DNA from: Microbacterium ureisolvens
Lineage (GTDB): Bacteria > Actinomycetota > Actinomycetes > Actinomycetales > Microbacteriaceae
NCBI RefSeq assembly: GCF_019511645.1
Contig: NZ_JAEUAX010000002.1
Coordinates: 310,001 to 374,000 of the forward strand
Direction of reading: 5' to 3'
DNA length: 64,000 nt
The position numbers were made by a program, and so were the translations under genes. Positions 7,934 through 17,101 of the stretch are shown in pieces. Below the pieces are notes generated by a model. That model saw nothing but the letters and a program-made list of their open reading frames with translations. It was not told the origin of the DNA and searched no databases. Position 1 is the first letter of the stretch. Every line of letters starts with the position of its first letter.

Positions 7934-8324
7934 CGCGCACCTCCTTCACGTCCAGGGCGATCGATTGGACCGGGTTGCGGCGTTCGCCGATCCGGCGGAA
8001 GTAGACGACGCCGATGATCGCGAAGACCGCGGTGACGATCAGCATCGCGAAGAACACGACGAGCGCCGACAGCCACACCGGCCACCACGACGACAGCCCC
8101 GCGATCACGAACGTGCCGAAGACCGGCACCGACCAGAACAGCACGAACAGCGCTGCGAACGCCCACAGCGCCCCCCATCCGCCGTCCTTCGCGGTCTTGG
8201 CGAGCCAGGCCTTCGCCGCGTCGATCTCCGCGATGACGAGGTTGCGGATGAGCTCCGGGATCTCACCGAGCAGGGTGAGCAGGCTGTCGTCCGCGCGGTC
8301 ACGGAAGCCGCGTGGGGTAGTCAT
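7923..8324 (-). CDS. Holin-X (DUF1469) family membrane protein
   Basis: About 133 residues: an amphipathic N-terminal region (LLTLLGEIPELIRNLVIAEIDAAKAWLAK) and two long membrane helices, then a charged tail containing RRIGERRNPV. This matches the actinobacterial Holin-X (putative holin superfamily III) family, a chromosomal envelope protein and not a phage lysis protein. I take the ATG at 8324; a GTG directly before it (8327) is an alternative. It sits between the YtxH-like gene, whose stop is 4 bases away, and the DUF3618 gene, which it overlaps. Confidence 0.85.
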   Translation of the reverse strand: MTTPRGFRDRADDSLLTLLGEIPELIRNLVIAEIDAAKAWLAKTAKDGGWGALWAFAALFVLFWSVPVFGTFVIAGLSSWWPVWLSALVVFFAMLIVTAVFAIIGVVYFRRIGERRNPVQSIALDVKEVRDEL

Positions 8325-8328
8325 CACG

Positions 8329-8718
8329 TCAGGCCCCGCCGCGACCGTTCTCGGAGGCGTCGTCCACGGCGTCGTCGACGGCGTCCTTCACGGCCTTCGC
8401 CGAGGTCTGCGCCGCCCTGCCGACGTCGTCGGCGGAGTCCTTGCCGACCTTGATGGCGGCGTCGAGCCTCTGCCCGGGGGTCCCCTTCGAGCCGGCGGCC
8501 TGGCTGACCTTCACCGCCGACTCCCACAGCGTCGACGGCAGCGACATCGCCTGGGACTTGGCGAAGTCCTTCACCTTGCCCACCTGCGTCTGCACGGGCT
8601 CGGCGTTCCACACCTTCAGCCACTGCGTCTTGATCTGCTCGTAGCGCTCACGACCCGCGCGCGTACCGAGCACATACCCGATCGCGAGTCCGACGACGAG
8701 TCCAGCCTTGCCCTTCAT
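8329..8718 (-). CDS. YtxH-like small envelope protein
   Basis: A 129-residue protein opening with a glycine-rich hydrophobic helix (GLVVGLAIGYVLGTRAGRERYE), the YtxH-type signature, followed by a long soluble alpha-helical region rich in Ala, Lys and Asp, probably a coiled coil. It is preceded by a good ribosome-binding site (GGAGAC, 6 bases before ATG) and heads a three-gene operon with the Holin-X and DUF3618 proteins. Likely membrane anchored, possibly in envelope stress, by analogy only. Confidence 0.75.
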   Translation of the reverse strand: MKGKAGLVVGLAIGYVLGTRAGRERYEQIKTQWLKVWNAEPVQTQVGKVKDFAKSQAMSLPSTLWESAVKVSQAAGSKGTPGQRLDAAIKVGKDSADDVGRAAQTSAKAVKDAVDDAVDDASENGRGGA

Positions 8719-8817
8719 GAGGTCTCCTCACGCTCGGTGTGACCTGACGACCCTCCCAGGGTAGCCCTGTATGCCGATTCCGGCATCCACCCTTGACAGG
8801 GTCGGCAGTGGGAGGGT

Positions 8818-10308
8818 TCACTCCGCCGCCGCGGCACCCCACAGCGCCTTGTGCCGCAGGCGATCCGCCTCGTCCTGCGCGTCGGCGACGACCTGCGCGA
8901 GCCCGCTTCCCGACAGCCACGCGCCGACTGCGGCGAGCCCCGGCACGCGGGCGATCGCTGCACGCGCGGTATCGGTGCGTTCGCGTCGGCCGAGCATCGA
9001 GGCGGGCGGCACGAGCGTGTACGTGTCACGGTGCGCACCGGCGATCCGGTCTTCGTCGAGTTCGACGCCGAGGAGGACGGATGCCTCGGCCACCGCCATC
9101 ACCGCCGCGTCCGCGTCGGCCAGTCCCTCGGTCGCGGGCGCGACCCCGGGGGCGCCGAAGGCGACCCGCAGGACGTGACGCCCGGCGCCCGCCTCCCGCG
9201 CGAGCCACTCCCAGCGAGCGGTCTCGTGCACGAGTCCCGTGGCGCGCGTCACTCCGGGGACGGCGTGGACATGGGCGCCGCGCGGCGCCGCATCGAGTTC
9301 GGGGGCAGCCACCACGAGCGTCACGACCTCGCGGGCGATTCCCGCGAGGGGCACGTCTGCGAATCGGGGCGAGCCGAGGGCGCTCCCGAGGAGCGTGCGG
9401 GCGGCGCCCTCCTCGGTCGCGACGATCACCGCGTCGGCGTGCAGCCGGTCCGGCGCGGCCACGGCACCCTCGGGGATGATCGTCGCGAGCTGCACCGTCC
9501 ACCGCCGGTCGCCGCGGACCAGACCCGTCGCCAGCGCCCCCCGGTGGATGACGACCTCGCGCTCGGCCAGCCTCTCGGCGAGGGCGACCGTGAGCTGCGG
9601 CATCCCCCCGTCCAATCCCTCGATCGCGGAACCGGGTGCGTCGACGCGGACGTCGGCGACTGCGCCGCCCAGCCACCCGGTGCGGGTGAGCGCGTTGCTG
9701 AGTCCGGGAGCGGCGATGTCGACGTCGACGTCGACGGGGTCGAGACCGAAGCGGTCGATGGTGAGCGGTGCCACCAGGCGGTCCAGGACCTTGTCGCCCA
9801 TCCGGCCGTGCACGAGGCGGCCGAGGCTGCGCTGGGCGCCGATCGTGAGCGGCGGGCGGAGTCGGTCGACGTACGCGCGCCACGTGCCGTCCCAGCCGAT
9901 GATCCGGCGCACGCTCTCGTCCCAGGGATTGGCCGGGATCCCGAGCACCTGCTCGGCGGGAAGCGGCGCCGCGGCGCCCTTCGGCAGGCCCGCGATCCAC
10001 TCACGATCGTCGCGCGGGCGCACGATCGCGGCATCCGGCAGCACTTCGTCGATGAGGCTGCGCACCGCGCCTCCCCGAGTGGACCAGCAGGTGACGCCGG
10101 TCTCGAGGTCGAGTCCCGCGATGCGGGTGGACCCGATGGTGCCGCCGAGGCGATCCGAGGCCTCGACGAGCGTCACCGCCATGCCGACCTTGGCGCACTC
10201 CCACGCCGCGACGAGACCGGCGATGCCGCCCCCGATGACGACCACGCGCGTCTGGCGGGCGTGGTCGACGAGTTCGTGGAACGGTTCGGCGTCGGTCACG
10301 GCATCCAT
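8818..10308 (-). CDS. hemY: protoporphyrinogen/coproporphyrinogen oxidase (HemY/HemG type)
   Basis: A 496-residue FAD enzyme. The dinucleotide fold is VVVIGGGIAGLVAAWECAKVG with VEASDRLGGTI, then GLDLETGVTCWSTRGGAVRSLI, ANPWDESVRRIIG, a central IEGLDGGMPQLTVALAERL motif typical of HemY oxidases, and the C-terminal FAD motif around VPGLAAVGAWLSGSGLAQVVADA. The family oxidises copro- or protoporphyrinogen to the porphyrin in heme synthesis; in Gram-positives the coproporphyrin route is usual. The ATG is preceded by a GGGAGG ribosome-binding site. hemD lies 1.4 kb away on the same strand, so this is a loose heme region. Confidence 0.88.
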   Translation of the reverse strand: MDAVTDAEPFHELVDHARQTRVVVIGGGIAGLVAAWECAKVGMAVTLVEASDRLGGTIGSTRIAGLDLETGVTCWSTRGGAVRSLIDEVLPDAAIVRPRDDREWIAGLPKGAAAPLPAEQVLGIPANPWDESVRRIIGWDGTWRAYVDRLRPPLTIGAQRSLGRLVHGRMGDKVLDRLVAPLTIDRFGLDPVDVDVDIAAPGLSNALTRTGWLGGAVADVRVDAPGSAIEGLDGGMPQLTVALAERLAEREVVIHRGALATGLVRGDRRWTVQLATIIPEGAVAAPDRLHADAVIVATEEGAARTLLGSALGSPRFADVPLAGIAREVVTLVVAAPELDAAPRGAHVHAVPGVTRATGLVHETARWEWLAREAGAGRHVLRVAFGAPGVAPATEGLADADAAVMAVAEASVLLGVELDEDRIAGAHRDTYTLVPPASMLGRRERTDTARAAIARVPGLAAVGAWLSGSGLAQVVADAQDEADRLRHKALWGAAAAE

Positions 10309-10361
10309 CCTCCCATCCGCGAACTGTGCCGGCCGGGGCGGCCGGTGGGAGACTGGGGCCC

Positions 10362-10928
10362 ATGAGCCTCCACATCACGGGCGACGACGCCGCCGACCGC
10401 CTGCTGACCGACGACCCGCTCGCCCTGCTGATCGGCATGCTGCTCGACCAGCAGGTCGCGATGGAGACGGCCTTCGCCGGGCCGCTCAAGATCGCGGAGC
10501 GGGCGGGGACGCTGGATGCCGCGGCCATCGCGAGCTTCGATCCGGAGGCGTTCACCGAGCTCTTCAAGGCGACGCCCGCGGTGCACCGGTTCCCGGGTTC
10601 GATGGCGGCCCGCGTGCAGGCGCTGTGCGCGGCGGTCGAGCAGGACTGGGGCGGTGACGCCTCCGCGATCTGGACGCGCGACGAGCCCGACGGGGCGACC
10701 GTGCTGAAGCGCCTGAAGTCGCTGCCGGGATTCGGCGAGCAGAAGGCGAAGATCTTCCTCGCGCTGCTGGGAAAGCAGTACGGCTTCACCGGCGCCGGCT
10801 GGCGCGAGGCGGCAGGTGCGTATGGCGACGAGGGCTCGTTCCGCAGCGTCGCGGACATCGTCTCGCCCGAGTCGCTGACGAAGGTGCGAGAGCACAAGCG
10901 CGCGATGAAGGCCGCGGCCAAGGGCTGA
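10362..10928 (+). CDS. HhH-GPD-type base-excision repair family protein
   Basis: A 188-residue protein with a helix-hairpin-helix region LKSLPGFGEQKAKIFLALLGKQYG, the DNA-backbone-binding feature of HhH-GPD glycosylases, and an N-terminal helical block (DPLALLIGMLLDQQVAME) like the Endo III/AlkA helical core. It is shorter than most glycosylases (about 210-280 residues), and I do not see the usual cysteine iron-sulfur loop or an obvious catalytic Lys/Asp pair, matching a small actinobacterial subfamily. The ATG at 10362 is chosen as the start of the conserved part. It is divergent from hemY. Confidence 0.8.
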   Translation: MSLHITGDDAADRLLTDDPLALLIGMLLDQQVAMETAFAGPLKIAERAGTLDAAAIASFDPEAFTELFKATPAVHRFPGSMAARVQALCAAVEQDWGGDASAIWTRDEPDGATVLKRLKSLPGFGEQKAKIFLALLGKQYGFTGAGWREAAGAYGDEGSFRSVADIVSPESLTKVREHKRAMKAAAKG

Positions 10929-10941
10929 CGCGAGCGTCGCC

Positions 10942-11364
10942 ATGCGGAAGACCGGAGGGGACGTCGGCGAGTTCGTCGCGGCTGTGCGGCCGGCGAAGCG
11001 GCAGCGGGACGCCGTGACGATGATCCGGCTGCTGCGCGAGGTCACCGGCCGCGAGCCCGAGCTGTGGGGCACGATCATCGGCTTCGGGTCGTGCCACTAC
11101 CGCTCTGCGGCCGGCACCGAGGGCGACGCCCCGATCGCGGCGTTCTCCCCGCGGCGCGAATCCACCACGGTCTACACGCTGCGCACCGCCGCGCACGGCG
11201 AGCGCCTCGCGAGGCTCGGACCGCACGAGACGGGCGTGAGCTGCCTGTACCTCAAGGACCTGGAACAGGTGGATGCCGGGGTGCTCCGCGAGATCGTCGC
11301 CGAGGACTACCGCCGCGTGCTGGCCGGCGAGACCGGCGACATGACGTACACCGTCACGGATTGA
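10942..11364 (+). CDS. DUF1801 (YdhG-like) domain protein
   Basis: A 140-residue soluble protein containing VAAVRPAKRQRDAVTMIRLLREVTGREPELWGTIIGFG, the DUF1801 opening, and the later SCLYLKDLEQVDAGVLREIV segment. The family is widespread and uncharacterised, with a fold like the iron chaperone frataxin. It begins 13 bases after the HhH-GPD gene and is probably co-transcribed with it. Confidence 0.82.
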   Translation: MRKTGGDVGEFVAAVRPAKRQRDAVTMIRLLREVTGREPELWGTIIGFGSCHYRSAAGTEGDAPIAAFSPRRESTTVYTLRTAAHGERLARLGPHETGVSCLYLKDLEQVDAGVLREIVAEDYRRVLAGETGDMTYTVTD

Positions 11365-11404
11365 CGCCCGGTCGCCCTGCCCGGGTCGTCCGCGTCGTGA
11401 GTCC

Positions 11405-11410
11405 TAAGGT
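11405..11410 (+). promoter_or_regulatory. -10 box TAAGGT, leaderless promoter for the AfsR-like regulator
   Basis: TAAGGT ends 7 bases before the GTG at 11418. This decides the start, because an in-frame GTG at 11397 would lie upstream of the -10 box. Confidence 0.55.
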
Positions 11411-11417
11411 TGACCAC

Positions 11418-14400
11418 GTGCGGCTGAGGTTCTTCGGAGGACTGGAGGCGGAGACGGATGGCGCTCCGCTCGCGATCCGCGGGCGCGGCCAGGAGGCGCT
11501 GCTGTTCCGCCTCGCGCTCGACGCCGGAACGACGGTCGCGTATCGCTCGCTCGCCGAGGACGTCTGGCCCGATGACCTTCCCGAAGACCCGCGCGCCTCA
11601 CTGCAGTCCCTGGCCTCGCGTCTGCGCCGCGGACTGCCCGCCGGCACGCTCGAGGCGGTGCCGGGCGGGTATCGGCTGACGATCTCCCGCGACGACGTCG
11701 ACCTCGCGAAGTTCCAGGATCTGGTCGCCCGCGCCCGGCGCGCGGCCGATCAGGCGGCGGCCACCGCCGATGCGCGCGCGGCGCTGGACCTCTGGCGCGG
11801 CGACCCCTGGACTCCGGGCGACGGGTTCGACTGGGTCGTGCGCGACCTCCTCGAGGACCGCGCTCACGCCGAGCGCATCCTCGCGGCGGCCGAGTCGGAT
11901 GCCGAGGGAACGGATGCTGGCGCCCCGGCCTCGTCTCGCGACGCCGGCGGTGTGGTCGCCGCGGGCGTCGAAGCCTCCGTGCCGGCCGCCCTCACACCCC
12001 TGATCGGGCGGCAGCGCGAACTGCAGCTCATCCACGACCAGCTCCGCGAAGAGCGGCTGGTGACCCTGATCGGTCCAGGCGGCGCGGGCAAGACGACTCT
12101 CGCGTTCGAGACCGCGCGGCGCACGCCCGGCTCCATCGTCGTCGAGCTCGCACCCGCGGCGCCGGGCGAGGTGTGGGCGGCCGTCGCAGGAGCCGTGGGG
12201 CGCAGCATCCGTGTCGGCGAACTCGTCTCGACCAGCGCCCGCGACCGCGTCGCGGAGGCCCTCGCCGGCAGAACCCTGCTGGTCGTGTTCGACAACTGCG
12301 AGCATGTCTCGGCGGAGGCCGCGGGCGTCGCCCTCGATGTGCTGCGCGGTGCTCCGGGATCGCGGATCCTCGCGACCAGCCGCGAGCCGCTGGGGCTCGC
12401 GGGCGAGGCATTCGTCGATCTCGGCCCGCTTCCCGAGGTCGATGCGCGCGAGCTCTTCGCCCGGCGCGTGCGGGCGGCGCGCGGCTCCCCGCCCGGCGTC
12501 GAGGAGGAAGCCGCCGTCGAGCGCATCGTGACGCGGCTGGACGGTCTTCCGCTCGCGCTGGAGCTCGCCGCGGCGAAGTCGCGGACGCTGACCATCGCCG
12601 AGATCGACAGCGGCCTGGACGACCGCTTCGCGCTCCTCGCGACCGGCCCGAAGGCGATCGAAGCGAGGCACCAGACGCTGCGCGCGCTCATCGACTGGAG
12701 CTGGGAGACGCTGACGGACGCGGAGCGCACCGCCCTGCGCGCCGCGGCGGTCTTCCCCGACGGCGTGGACGTGCGCGATGTGGCGGCGATCGGAGACGCC
12801 TTCGACGTGGGTGCGGGCGCGTTCGACGCGCTCGTCGACAAGTCGCTGCTGCGGCGATCGGACCGGCGGCTTCGCATGCTCGAGACGGTGCGCGAATACG
12901 GCCTCGACCGCCTGCGGAGCGAGGGCCGCGAGGCTGAGTTCCGAGCGGTGCAGGCGCGGGCGATGGCACGGCTTGCGGCGCGGGAGGATGCGCGGCTGCG
13001 CGGACCGGAGGTGCGCGCAGCGCTCGCGTGGTTCGACGCGGACGAGGAGAACCTGAGCGCCGCGCTGCGCACCTGTGCCGACCAGCCCGGTATGGACGAG
13101 GTCGGCGTGCGGCTCGTGCGCGCGTGCTTCTGGGCGTGGTTGATGCGCGAGCGCTTCGAGGATCTCCAGTCCGGCGTGATGCGCTTCGGCGAGGCCGCCG
13201 CAAGTCTGGACTCGGAGGCGGCCGTGGTGGTTCGTGCGATCGCCTTGCTCGGCGCGGCCTTGGCCCGGGACGGGGAGGAAGGCGAAGGCCGGGCGCTGCG
13301 GGAGGAGGCAGACGGCCGGGCCGAGGTGGGCGGGACGTCGTCGGGCGGGGGCGGCGAGGCTGTCTCCCCCGCAGCCGGCGGCGCCGACACGCGCCCCGGC
13401 GAGCCGGCAGCCGCGGCGGTGGCCCGCCTCGAGCGCGAGGTGCCCGCTGTGATCGAGGCTGCCGCCGTGCATCGCAGCGAACTCTCCGCCGCCCTGGAGC
13501 CGCTGCTGACGGCGATCCTCGTGGCGGTGCAGCGCCATCGGCCCGGCACACCATGGTCGCGCGGTGTCGCGATCGGCGACGAGGGGCTCGAGGACGCTCC
13601 GGCGTGGACGCTCGCCTTCATCAGCATGCTGCGCTCGGCGATCGCGCAGAACGGCGGCGACAACGAGACACTCGGCGTGGAGAGCGAGAAGGCCGTCTCG
13701 ATGTTCCGGGAGCTCGGCGACGTCTGGGGCATCGCGTTCGCGAGCCAGATGCGGTCGGAGTGGCTGCAGTTGGCGGGTCGACTGGACGAGGCCCTCGCGG
13801 TCGCCGACGCCTCGTCGGCGGGCCTGTCGGGCCTGACTTCGGTGACCGACCTCGTGCAGCAGCGCTCGCAGAGCATCGGGCTCCTGCTGCGGCTCGGGCG
13901 CATCGACGACGCGCGCGCCCGGCTGCGGGAGTCGCAGGAACTCGCGCGCGCGAGGGATTCGCAGCGCGGTCTGGCCCAGACCGAGATGGACGCCGCGGCC
14001 ATCGAGATCGCCGTCGGGGACGGGGCGGCGGCGCTGCGTCACCTCGATGCCGTCGCCGCCGAGCTCGTGCCCTCCTTCCCCGACCAGCTGATCGCGTGGT
14101 CGGGCTCGCGCCGCGCGCAGGCCCTCCTCCTGGAAGGGCGCGCCGACGAGGCCCGCGACGCGCTCGCGGAGGCATTGCCTGCGGCCGCACGCAGTGGCGA
14201 CCACCCGATCGTCGCCGATGTGGCCGTGTCGATCGCCGGGTGGCTGGCCGCGGCCGGACGGGATGCGGACGCCCGCCGCGCGCTCGTCGCCGCCACGCGG
14301 CTGAGGGGCGGCGTCGACGCGTCGGACCCGTTCCTGCGCGTGATGCGCGAGCGACTCGCGAACGATGTGCTCGTGCCCGGCACGGCGGCCCGCGTCGCCC

Positions 14401-14456
14401 CGCTTGATCGCGGCGACGACGACCTCGCCGTCCTTGCGTCGTTCCTCGGTGGATAG
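11418..14456 (+). CDS. AfsR/SARP-type transcriptional regulator with NB-ARC-like ATPase and TPR region
   Basis: A 1012-residue regulator. Residues 1-90 form an OmpR-like winged helix (RLRFFGGLEAE, WPDDLPEDPRASLQSLASRLRRGL, VPGGYRL). A short bacterial transcriptional activation domain follows to about 165. The ATPase begins at LIGRQRELQLIHDQL with Walker A GPGGAGKTT near residue 220, Walker B LLVVFDNCEH, the sensor ILATSREPLG and GLPLALELAAA. A TPR-like helical C-terminal half follows. Such proteins bind 11-bp-phased heptad repeats and activate at the -35 region, switched by nucleotide binding. A Gly/Glu-rich insert (about residues 620-680) looks disordered. Its targets are unknown, but five phased CTGTC repeats lie upstream of the exporter at 18.1 kb. 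Confidence 0.88.
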   Translation: MRLRFFGGLEAETDGAPLAIRGRGQEALLFRLALDAGTTVAYRSLAEDVWPDDLPEDPRASLQSLASRLRRGLPAGTLEAVPGGYRLTISRDDVDLAKFQDLVARARRAADQAAATADARAALDLWRGDPWTPGDGFDWVVRDLLEDRAHAERILAAAESDAEGTDAGAPASSRDAGGVVAAGVEASVPAALTPLIGRQRELQLIHDQLREERLVTLIGPGGAGKTTLAFETARRTPGSIVVELAPAAPGEVWAAVAGAVGRSIRVGELVSTSARDRVAEALAGRTLLVVFDNCEHVSAEAAGVALDVLRGAPGSRILATSREPLGLAGEAFVDLGPLPEVDARELFARRVRAARGSPPGVEEEAAVERIVTRLDGLPLALELAAAKSRTLTIAEIDSGLDDRFALLATGPKAIEARHQTLRALIDWSWETLTDAERTALRAAAVFPDGVDVRDVAAIGDAFDVGAGAFDALVDKSLLRRSDRRLRMLETVREYGLDRLRSEGREAEFRAVQARAMARLAAREDARLRGPEVRAALAWFDADEENLSAALRTCADQPGMDEVGVRLVRACFWAWLMRERFEDLQSGVMRFGEAAASLDSEAAVVVRAIALLGAALARDGEEGEGRALREEADGRAEVGGTSSGGGGEAVSPAAGGADTRPGEPAAAAVARLEREVPAVIEAAAVHRSELSAALEPLLTAILVAVQRHRPGTPWSRGVAIGDEGLEDAPAWTLAFISMLRSAIAQNGGDNETLGVESEKAVSMFRELGDVWGIAFASQMRSEWLQLAGRLDEALAVADASSAGLSGLTSVTDLVQQRSQSIGLLLRLGRIDDARARLRESQELARARDSQRGLAQTEMDAAAIEIAVGDGAAALRHLDAVAAELVPSFPDQLIAWSGSRRAQALLLEGRADEARDALAEALPAAARSGDHPIVADVAVSIAGWLAAAGRDADARRALVAATRLRGGVDASDPFLRVMRERLANDVLVPGTAARVAPLDRGDDDLAVLASFLGG

Positions 14457-14473
14457 CCGTTACCCGGTCGGTC

Positions 14474-14493
14474 CCCGTGGGCTGACCCATGGG
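14474..14493. terminator. hairpin between convergent genes
   Basis: CCCGTGGG and CCCATGGG pair around a CTGA loop (8 pairs, one G-T wobble). It lies between the stops of the AfsR-like and DUF222 genes, so it could stop transcription from both sides. There is no T-tract. Confidence 0.5.
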
Positions 14494-14510
14494 CACCGTT
14501 GGAGTCTTCA

Positions 14511-16040
14511 TCAGAAGGGGGCGTCGCGGTCGTAGGGTGCGGCGGGGAGTCGGGCGTAGGCGGTGGAGGGGACGAATTGCACGCCGGCGACGGGTTTGTC
14601 GGTGTAGCGGCGTCGGGTGGGGCTGGTCCATTCGAGGACGCCGTCGCCGAGTTGTCGGACCCGCCAGGCGGTGGCGTGTTTGAGGGTGTGGTGTCGGCGG
14701 CAGAGGTGGGCGAGGTTGTCGTCGGTGGTCTCGCCGCCGAGGGCGCGGTCGATGGTGTGGTCGATGTCGGATCGTCGGGGTCGGTGCGGGCAGCCGGGGA
14801 ACCGGCAGCGTTGGTCGCGGGCGCGGAGGAAGCGTTTGAGTGCGGCGGTGGGCCGGTATCGGTCGACCGCCATGGGCAGTCCGCTGTGCGGGTGGTACAT
14901 GACGCGGTCCCAGCCGGGTGCGCCGGCGGCGAGGGCGCGGGCGGTGTCGGTGTCGATCGGGCCGTAGCCGGCGAGCAGGGCGGGTTCGTTGCTGCGGCCG
15001 GCGGCGGTCAGCACCGGGACGGTGATGTGCACTTCGGCGCGGATCGCGGCCAGCGTGTCGCCGTCGCCGTGCCCGGTGGGTGCGCCGGTGAGGACCAGGT
15101 CGGCGAAGATGTCGGCACGCAGCTCGTCCAGCGACCGGGTCTCGCCCTGCGGGCCGGTGGTCAGCTGCGCCGCGTCTGGCATTCCCGGCTGGACGGGGTG
15201 GCCGGGGAGGGTCGGCGTCCGCTCCGCGATGTGATCCGGCCCGCCCGCATCGGCGGCGTCCTCCGCCGTGCTCGCACCCGAGGCCTCCCGCGCGTCGGGC
15301 GGTGCCGCCTCCTCCGCCCGCGCCGCGGCCGCTGCAGCGGCTGTTTCGGCGGCTGTTTCGGCGGCGGTTTCGGCTTGCGTGCGGGCGGCGTCGCGTTCCG
15401 CCTGGGCCATCTGGGTGAGCCGGTCGTGGATGGCGTGGGCGAGCACGGCGGGCAGGTCGGCGAGCAGTCGTGCCATGCCGTCGTCGAGGTCGACCACCCG
15501 GATGCGGCGCTGCCCGGCCGCCCGGGTGCGCAGCTCCTCGGCCAGGTCGGGATCGATGCGGCCGGCGACCACCCGCGCGATCGCGCGCAGCCGGTGCGGG
15601 GTCTCGAACCCGGCCGCCTCCAGCACGATCCGCTCGTACTGCTCCCGCAGCACCGGGTCGGCGATCACCGCGCCGGCGTCGACGATCGCCGACGCGTGGG
15701 CCAGGTCGATGCGCCCCTGCGCCAATGCGTCGAACGTGGCGGCGAACGAGTCCCGCAGCGTGCTGGCCGCCGACATCCGCGCCTGCACGGTGCGGTCGCT
15801 GAGCCGCATCGCGGCACCCAGCTCCGCCGAGATCTCCCGCAGCGGCAGATCATGCGGACCCTTGCGGCCCTTGTCTGTGCGCGCCTGCTCCCGGGCGCGG
15901 ACGATGTCGACGGCATCGGTGAGCAGCCGCGCCTCCGCCGCCTGCAACCGGGCGATCTGCGCCCGCGTGGCCTGCACCTCGGCGACCACCCGCTCCAGCG
16001 CACCCCAGGTCGCGTCCCCACTGTCGACTGGCTGGCCCAT
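14511..16040 (-). CDS. DUF222 / HNH endonuclease domain protein
   Basis: A 509-residue protein of the large actinobacterial DUF222 family. A coiled-coil N-terminus (VVAEVQATRAQIARLQAAEARLL) leads into the DUF222 core (LPLREISAELGAAMRLSDRTVQARM, ALAQGRIDLAHASAIVDAGAVI), and the C-terminus holds an HNH nuclease motif: CRFPGCPHRPRRSDIDHTIDRALGG split as Cys-x4-Cys and DHT, then NLAHLCRRHHTLKH. Between them is a low-complexity AETAAETAA repeat and a 60-residue Glu/Ala/Pro-rich linker. These genes occur in many copies in Microbacteriaceae and have been linked to mobile or phage-defence contexts, but the role is unproven. The ATG at 16040 follows a GGGAG ribosome-binding site; an upstream in-frame ATG (16100) is weaker. 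Confidence 0.88.
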   Translation of the reverse strand: MGQPVDSGDATWGALERVVAEVQATRAQIARLQAAEARLLTDAVDIVRAREQARTDKGRKGPHDLPLREISAELGAAMRLSDRTVQARMSAASTLRDSFAATFDALAQGRIDLAHASAIVDAGAVIADPVLREQYERIVLEAAGFETPHRLRAIARVVAGRIDPDLAEELRTRAAGQRRIRVVDLDDGMARLLADLPAVLAHAIHDRLTQMAQAERDAARTQAETAAETAAETAAAAAAARAEEAAPPDAREASGASTAEDAADAGGPDHIAERTPTLPGHPVQPGMPDAAQLTTGPQGETRSLDELRADIFADLVLTGAPTGHGDGDTLAAIRAEVHITVPVLTAAGRSNEPALLAGYGPIDTDTARALAAGAPGWDRVMYHPHSGLPMAVDRYRPTAALKRFLRARDQRCRFPGCPHRPRRSDIDHTIDRALGGETTDDNLAHLCRRHHTLKHATAWRVRQLGDGVLEWTSPTRRRYTDKPVAGVQFVPSTAYARLPAAPYDRDAPF

Positions 16041-16200
16041 GATGCTCCCGCTGCACAGCACCCCGAACGGGTGCGACGGAAGACCGAACGAAGTGGGCAC
16101 GAGCTCGATCTCTTACCCCAACCCTAGAACCACCCACCGACATCGCCGCGGCCGCCCCAGACAGGCAGCCCGATCGTCTGGGCGCACCCCGGCAAACTCG

Positions 16201-16232
16201 GGGGCCGGGGCAGCTTGCGCCGCCCCGGCCCC
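16201..16232. terminator. 11-bp perfect GC hairpin after the ABC exporter operon
   Basis: GGGGCCGGGGC (16201-16211) and GCCCCGGCCCC (16222-16232) pair perfectly over a 10-base loop. It lies 48 bases past the permease stop on the minus strand. It has no clear T-run, as is usual for actinobacterial terminators. Confidence 0.65.
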
Positions 16233-16279
16233 TCGCAACACCCCGGCCCGCCCTCACGGCCGCGGGACGCGGCATCCGT

Positions 16280-17101
16280 TCATGCCTTCCGCATGTACGC
16301 ACGCACCGTGAGCGGCGCGAAGACGGCCACGATGACGGCCGCGCCCAGCAGTGCGGTGAAGACGTCTGCCGTCACCGTCCCCTCGTTGACGAGGCCACGC
16401 ACCGCGGTCACGAGGTGCGAGACGGGGTTGGCCTCGACGAACCACTGCAGCCACTCGGGCATGGTCTCGGCCGGCACGAATGCGTTCGAGAGGAATGTCA
16501 GCGGGAAGAGGATGAGCATCGAGATGCCCTGCACGCTCGACGCGGTGCGGGCGATCACGCCGAAGAAGGCGAAGATCCAGCTCATCGCCCACGAGCACGC
16601 GATGACGAGCAGGCCCGCGGCCACGACCCCGGCGAGCCCGCCGCCCGGACGGAAGCCCATGATGAAGCCCATCGTGAACGTGAGCGTCGTGGCGATCGTG
16701 TAGCGCAGGGTGTCGGCCAGCAGCGCCCCCGACAACGGCGCGATGCGCGCGATCGGCAGCGAGCGGAAGCGGTCGAACACGCCCTTGTCCATGTCTTCGC
16801 GCAGCTGAACGCCCGTGACGACCGAGGTCGTGATCACCGTCTGCACGAGGATGCCCGGGATGATGATCGGCAGGTAGTTCTGCACATCACCGGCGATCGC
16901 GCCGCCGAAGATGTACGTGAACATCAGCGTGAAGATGATGGGCTGCACCGTCACGTCGATGAGCTGCTCGGGCGTGCGCCGGATCCTCAGGATGCCGCGC
17001 CACGCCATGGTGAGCGTGTTGCGGGCGGTCAGCCCGAGCGTCGAGCGATTCGAGAGGTCGCGGTCGGCTACCGGGGTGATGCGTGTCGCGATGGCGGTCA
17101 T
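16280..17101 (-). CDS. ABC-2 type exporter permease (DrrB-like)
   Basis: A 273-residue membrane protein with six predicted helices. Family features are NTLTMAWRGILRIRRTPEQLIDVTVQPIIFTLMFTYIFG at the start and the C-terminal ISMLILFPLTFLSNAFVPAETMPEWLQ, characteristic of DrrB/daunorubicin-resistance-type ABC-2 permeases that export drugs or lipids. The ATG overlaps the ATPase stop (ATGA), so the pair is coupled. Substrate unknown. Confidence 0.9.
   Translation of the reverse strand: MTAIATRITPVADRDLSNRSTLGLTARNTLTMAWRGILRIRRTPEQLIDVTVQPIIFTLMFTYIFGGAIAGDVQNYLPIIIPGILVQTVITTSVVTGVQLREDMDKGVFDRFRSLPIARIAPLSGALLADTLRYTIATTLTFTMGFIMGFRPGGGLAGVVAAGLLVIACSWAMSWIFAFFGVIARTASSVQGISMLILFPLTFLSNAFVPAETMPEWLQWFVEANPVSHLVTAVRGLVNEGTVTADVFTALLGAAVIVAVFAPLTVRAYMRKA

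Noticed and set aside
7923..8324. Prophage holin
   Set aside because: No lysin, tail or capsid genes are near; the protein belongs to a chromosomal actinobacterial envelope trio.
11064..11417. Extended N-terminus for the AfsR-like regulator
   Set aside because: It would overlap the DUF1801 gene and consists of arginine-rich sequence; the winged-helix domain begins right at 11418 after a leaderless promoter.
14511..16040. DUF222/HNH protein as part of a defence island
   Set aside because: Neighbours are a regulator and an exporter with no restriction, toxin or CRISPR genes; such proteins are common single genes in this group.
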